The notes under the pieces are model-generated. The model saw only the letters and a program-made list of their open reading frames with translations, made no database searches and was not told the DNA's origin. Both the position numbers and the translations under genes were made by a program. From contig CAYOBW010000024.1 in NCBI GenBank assembly GCA_964402115.1, positions 1-42,517 of the forward strand: 42,517 bases of DNA, read 5' to 3'. Shown in pieces: positions 39,927-42,517 of the stretch. The DNA comes from CAYOBW01 sp964402115. Lineage in GTDB: Bacteria; Verrucomicrobiota; Kiritimatiellia; UBA8416; CAYOBW01. Each line of letters begins with the position of its first letter. Positions within the stretch are counted from its first letter, which is position 1.

Positions 39927-42004
39927 GGCGCCCCCTCCGCTCGGACGATCCACTGCCGCTCCGCGCCCGGCTGCACCGACACGGCGACGCCGGCAGCCAG
40001 CTCCGCGCCGGAGCGGCTCTCCGGCGCGCCGCCGGAGACATCGCGAACCTCGTAGCGCGCGCCGTCCGACGCCGTGAACCACTCCGGAAACTGGTTAATG
40101 CGCGGGTAGTCGAGCGGCAGGTGCATGATCGTCGCGTGGCGCGGCCGGTCGAACACCAGCCGCCCCTCCCACGGCTGGTCGGCCGCGAGGCTCAGGCAGA
40201 GCGCCCCGCCGTCGGCCATGGCGCCGAGCCGGAGATCCGCCCGCCAGGGCTCCGCGCGCACGCCCTGCGTCTTCCAGAGCGCGTACATCAGCGACGTCCG
40301 CGCGGAGTTCCCGTCGCCGTGCCAGCCTTCGATCACGCCGTCGGCCTTCTGTTTCCCCCACATCGTGCGGATCTCGCTGTCGATCCACTCCGCCGCCGAG
40401 GCGACGCGCTCGCGGTTGTAGAGCGTGATCGCGCCCTCGATGGAGTCGGCATAGCCGTCCGCCGTGTTGCTCTGGCACATGCCGCCCTTCCCCGTGTAGT
40501 GCGCCTTCAGGCTGCCGAGGGCCTTGCGCACCGCGTCGCGGTAGGCTGCGGTGCCGTCGAGCAGGAAGACGGTGTAGAGGCCGTCGTAGTTGTACCCCCA
40601 GTTGTCCGTCAGAGCCGGGCCGTGCGCCCCCGTGCGGGTGTTGACTTGGAGGTAGATCAGGCCGTGTTCGTTGACGGCGATTTGCAGGAGGCGGTCGTAC
40701 AGCGCGTGGAGCGGCCCGCGGTAGGCCTCGCGCTTCTCCTGCGCGGCGCGGGCGCAGGCGGCATAGAGTTCGGAGAGGCCGTTGATGACCTCGCACGAGT
40801 GGTCGCCGAGCTGGAGTTCCGCCATGTCGCGGGTGGGATGGTGAGCGCCCAGCAGGTAGTAGTCGCCCAGGCGGATGGCCCAGTCGAGGTACTTGCGGTC
40901 GCCGGTGAACGCGTGGAGCCGCGCGCAGGCCTGGAGCAGGTCGCCGTTGACCTCGAAGTTCAGCGTCGGGATCCTGCCGAACGGCGTATCGACCGGCGCA
41001 TGCTTCCAGATGTCGTCGACGATGCCGGTCATTCGCTCGGACCAGGGGCTGGGGCCGAGCCACTCCGTGATGGGCAGGAGGCCGTCTTTCACGTACTCGG
41101 CGCCGTCGAAGATAATCGCGTCGAGGTCGAGTTTGTCGCGGCGCCACCCATTGCGGGAGAACGAGTAGTCGTCCGGCAGCCGGCCCACGCGGCAGGTGAG
41201 CCGCGTCTCGGTGCGCAACATCTCCAGCATCCGCCCCTCGAACAGCGGGCGGTCGGTCATGGCGGCCGTGAGAACCATGAACGGGTAGTTGTCGGCCGCG
41301 GAATCGCGCCCGTTCCAGAAATCGCGGCTTTCGCGCAGGTTGCGAGGAATCAGCCCGGTCGCCGGGTCGGCGTGCGCCAGCCAGCCGTCGACGAACCGCC
41401 GGCACCGGTAGAAGGCCTCCGCGGCCAGCCGCGCGTTGCGCTCCGCCTGCCGGAACCGCTCGTCCGCCGCCGGCGCCGCCGGCTCACGGTCCCAGACCGG
41501 CCGCATCTCCGGGAAGACAGCCGCCGGTTGGGCCGTCGCAAACGTCGCCGCGATCGGAACGGGGGCGGCTGCCACCGGGGCAGCCGTCAGCAGCCGCACC
41601 GCCGCCAGGAACGCCGGCTTGCCGTCGGCGGGGGGCTGCAGGGCGAGCGTGTAGCGCTCGCCGGCCACGCCTGCCGGCACGGGGACGGCGAGCCACTGGA
41701 ACCCGTCGTATCCGCCGCCATTCAGCGGGACCGGCTTGCCGTTGACGGTCAGCCCCGCTGCACGCTGGTCGTGCTTCGCACCCCAGCGGAAAGCGAGGAC
41801 GTGTCCGGGTAGCGGCGCGACCGGGATCGTCAACTGGATCGCGGCATCCCCGAGAAACCGGTACGGCTCGCCGGCGTAGGTTTGCGGGGCGTCCTTGAAG
41901 AAAACCTCTGCCCGCACGTTGTCCGGCTCGGCAGCCGCCACGCGGGCAACCGCCCCCACCAGCACCACCGTCGCCACCGCCGCCTGCCATCGCAAACCGT
42001 TCAT
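39923..42004 (-). CDS. secreted (alpha/alpha)6-type protein of unassigned family, first gene of the run
   Basis: 693 aa from ATG 42004, with AGGGGG 4 nt upstream. Signal peptide ATVVLVGAVARVAA. Residues 25-150 look like an N-terminal beta-sandwich. The middle (about 200-560) is helical, with repeated hairpin motifs such as LIPRNLRESRDFWNGRDSAADNYPFM, LNFEVNGDLLQACARLHAFTGDRKYLDWAIRLGDYYL, GDHSCEVINGLSELYAACA and TDNWGYNYDGLYTVFLLDGT, typical of an (alpha/alpha)6 toroid. The last 100 residues are a small beta-domain. No known GH family is recognised; GH127-like or GH88-like folds are possible relatives. Candidate acids are in RDSAADNYPF and DNWGYNYDG. Being first and far from other genes, it probably sets the start of the operon. 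Confidence 0.78.
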   Translation of the reverse strand: MNGLRWQAAVATVVLVGAVARVAAAEPDNVRAEVFFKDAPQTYAGEPYRFLGDAAIQLTIPVAPLPGHVLAFRWGAKHDQRAAGLTVNGKPVPLNGGGYDGFQWLAVPVPAGVAGERYTLALQPPADGKPAFLAAVRLLTAAPVAAAPVPIAATFATAQPAAVFPEMRPVWDREPAAPAADERFRQAERNARLAAEAFYRCRRFVDGWLAHADPATGLIPRNLRESRDFWNGRDSAADNYPFMVLTAAMTDRPLFEGRMLEMLRTETRLTCRVGRLPDDYSFSRNGWRRDKLDLDAIIFDGAEYVKDGLLPITEWLGPSPWSERMTGIVDDIWKHAPVDTPFGRIPTLNFEVNGDLLQACARLHAFTGDRKYLDWAIRLGDYYLLGAHHPTRDMAELQLGDHSCEVINGLSELYAACARAAQEKREAYRGPLHALYDRLLQIAVNEHGLIYLQVNTRTGAHGPALTDNWGYNYDGLYTVFLLDGTAAYRDAVRKALGSLKAHYTGKGGMCQSNTADGYADSIEGAITLYNRERVASAAEWIDSEIRTMWGKQKADGVIEGWHGDGNSARTSLMYALWKTQGVRAEPWRADLRLGAMADGGALCLSLAADQPWEGRLVFDRPRHATIMHLPLDYPRINQFPEWFTASDGARYEVRDVSGGAPESRSGAELAAGVAVSVQPGAERQWIVRAEGAP

Positions 42005-42028
42005 GCCGCCCCCTGCCTGATTGCGCGC

Positions 42029-42037
42029 ATCCTAGCA
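42029..42037 (-). promoter_or_regulatory. candidate extended -10 for the 42004-to-9125 operon
   Basis: On the minus strand TGCTAGGAT, a TG-N-TAGGAT extended -10, lies about 25 nt before ATG 42004, leaving a very short leader. The -35 region at the right distance (TTTCCC) is poor. This is the only promoter-like element I can point to for the leading gene. Confidence 0.25.
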
Positions 42038-42117
42038 CGCGGGCCTTACAGGGGAAACAGCAACTGCCGGCCATTTTGGGACCGGGGACGTGGCTGGCGG
42101 TCTTCGGTGAACGATAA

Positions 42118-42245
42118 CGCCTCCGTGACGGGGGGGGCTGTAACGGCGGGGACCGCCGTCTCCACGCCTCGTCGCCTGCCCACGCCATGGAGACGGCCGT
42201 CCCCGGCCGTTATGCGCAATGTAAGGCCCCTGCGTCACTGAGGCG
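42118..42245. repeat. nested inverted repeat, 128 bp, MITE/REP-like
   Basis: Outer arms 42118-42130 and 42233-42245 are 13-bp inverted copies with one mismatch. Inside them, arms 42141-42164 and 42188-42212 are inverted copies of 24/25 nt with one bulge and one mismatch, around a 23-nt loop. Such a nested palindrome could fold as a large cruciform or RNA stem and looks like a non-autonomous element or extended REP unit. No flanking target-site duplication was found by eye. Confidence 0.65.
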
Positions 42246-42351
42246 CTACGGTAAACGCCGAATTGCCATGGACTTCTGCGGCAGGTGATGCGAAAGTGCC
42301 TTAACGGCCCGGACGGAAACTTCAGCCGGGTGCGAAACGCGCGACATAACG

Positions 42352-42357
42352 AGGAGG
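42352..42357 (+). promoter_or_regulatory. strong ribosome-binding site
   Basis: AGGAGG, 7 nt before ATG 42365, is the best Shine-Dalgarno seen in the window and decides the start of the plus-strand gene. Confidence 0.8.
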
Positions 42358-42364
42358 CACGACG

Positions 42365-42517
42365 ATGCAAGGAATGCGAGGCTGGTACGGTCTGGCAGGC
42401 GCGCTGGCGCTCACCCTCTGTTCCCCGTCAGCCAGGGGCGCGGAAAAAGCCGATGCCATGGAAACGCGGTGGTATACCCTCGGGGCCACGAGTACGGAAG
42501 GCAAACTCATGGCGCTT
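42365..42517 (+). CDS. secreted protein of unknown function, 3' end cut by window
   Basis: 51 codons are open from ATG 42365 to the window edge, with a perfect AGGAGG 7 nt upstream. Residues 8-25 (YGLAGALALTLCSPSARG) form a signal peptide, and the mature part begins AEKADAMETRWYTLGATSTE. Too little is visible to assign a family. It is the only plus-strand gene supported and is divergent from the sulfatase run, sharing its 360-bp upstream region; it may belong to another transcription unit of the same locus. Confidence 0.7.
   Translation, partial: MQGMRGWYGLAGALALTLCSPSARGAEKADAMETRWYTLGATSTEGKLMAL

Larger units (their letters stand above)
42005..42364. other. divergent intergenic region (360 bp)
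   Basis: Non-coding region between the minus-strand run (start 42004) and the plus-strand gene (42365). It holds a candidate extended -10 for the minus strand (42029-42037), a run of seven G (42131-42137), a 128-bp nested inverted repeat (42118-42245) and a strong Shine-Dalgarno for the plus-strand gene. No ORF is supported inside. Confidence 0.7.

Noticed and set aside
42322..42510. Minus-strand ORF opposite the plus-strand secreted protein
   Set aside because: The plus-strand gene has a perfect AGGAGG and a signal peptide; this ORF has neither.
1..42517. tRNA, rRNA, CRISPR arrays, transposases or integrases
   Set aside because: None was seen; there are no spaced direct repeats, no transposase-like proteins and no RNA gene signatures.

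Overview
The window is a high-GC bacterial segment built almost entirely of secreted carbohydrate-active enzymes. The gene content is twelve intact S1 formylglycine-type sulfatases plus one broken one, mixed with glycoside hydrolases and parallel beta-helix proteins, nearly all with signal peptides. This points to a PVC-group polysaccharide degrader (Kiritimatiellota, Verrucomicrobiota, Lentisphaerota or Planctomycetota). The phylum is inferred from gene content only, because no marker gene is present.

Layout: 26 genes or gene remnants run on the minus strand from 42004 down to position 1, with the last one cut by the window edge. Reading in transcription order: an (alpha/alpha)6-type protein (39923-42004), a sulfatase (38508-39926), a tandem beta-helix GH55-like protein (36226-38511), a decayed sulfatase (35766-36215), a five-bladed propeller GH43-like protein (34792-35769), a GH106 and a GH78 alpha-L-rhamnosidase (30765-34751, 29032-30732), six sulfatases in a row (19984-29035), a truncated GH5-like remnant (19718-19987), a sialidase-fold protein, a beta-helix protein, a GH99-like protein, a six-hairpin protein (13511-19661), and three sulfatases (9125-13514). 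After a 279-bp gap with a palindrome and a possible promoter come two more sulfatases, a second beta-helix protein, a DUF5703/GH95-like protein and a GH5-like hydrolase cut at position 1. One gene diverges on the plus strand at 42365 and is cut by the right edge. A nested inverted repeat lies in the divergent intergenic region.

How they work together: the set looks like a periplasmic or extracellular saccharification line in which exo-sulfatases of several types (iduronate-2-sulfatase-like, GalNAc-4/6-sulfatase-like, ARSB-like, heparan-sulfatase-like) unmask sugars for exo-glycosidases, including two rhamnosidases of unrelated families. A sulfated, rhamnose-containing polysaccharide (algal or exopolysaccharide) is the best guess. 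No polysaccharide lyase, transporter, regulator or sulfatase-maturating enzyme is in the window.

The most unusual structural feature is translational coupling. Most junctions are 4-nt ATGA or GTGA stop/start overlaps. In five of the short spacers a tiny ORF begins on the upstream gene's stop codon and ends on a downstream start codon (relay mini-ORFs). Two decayed genes keep the same coupled boundaries.
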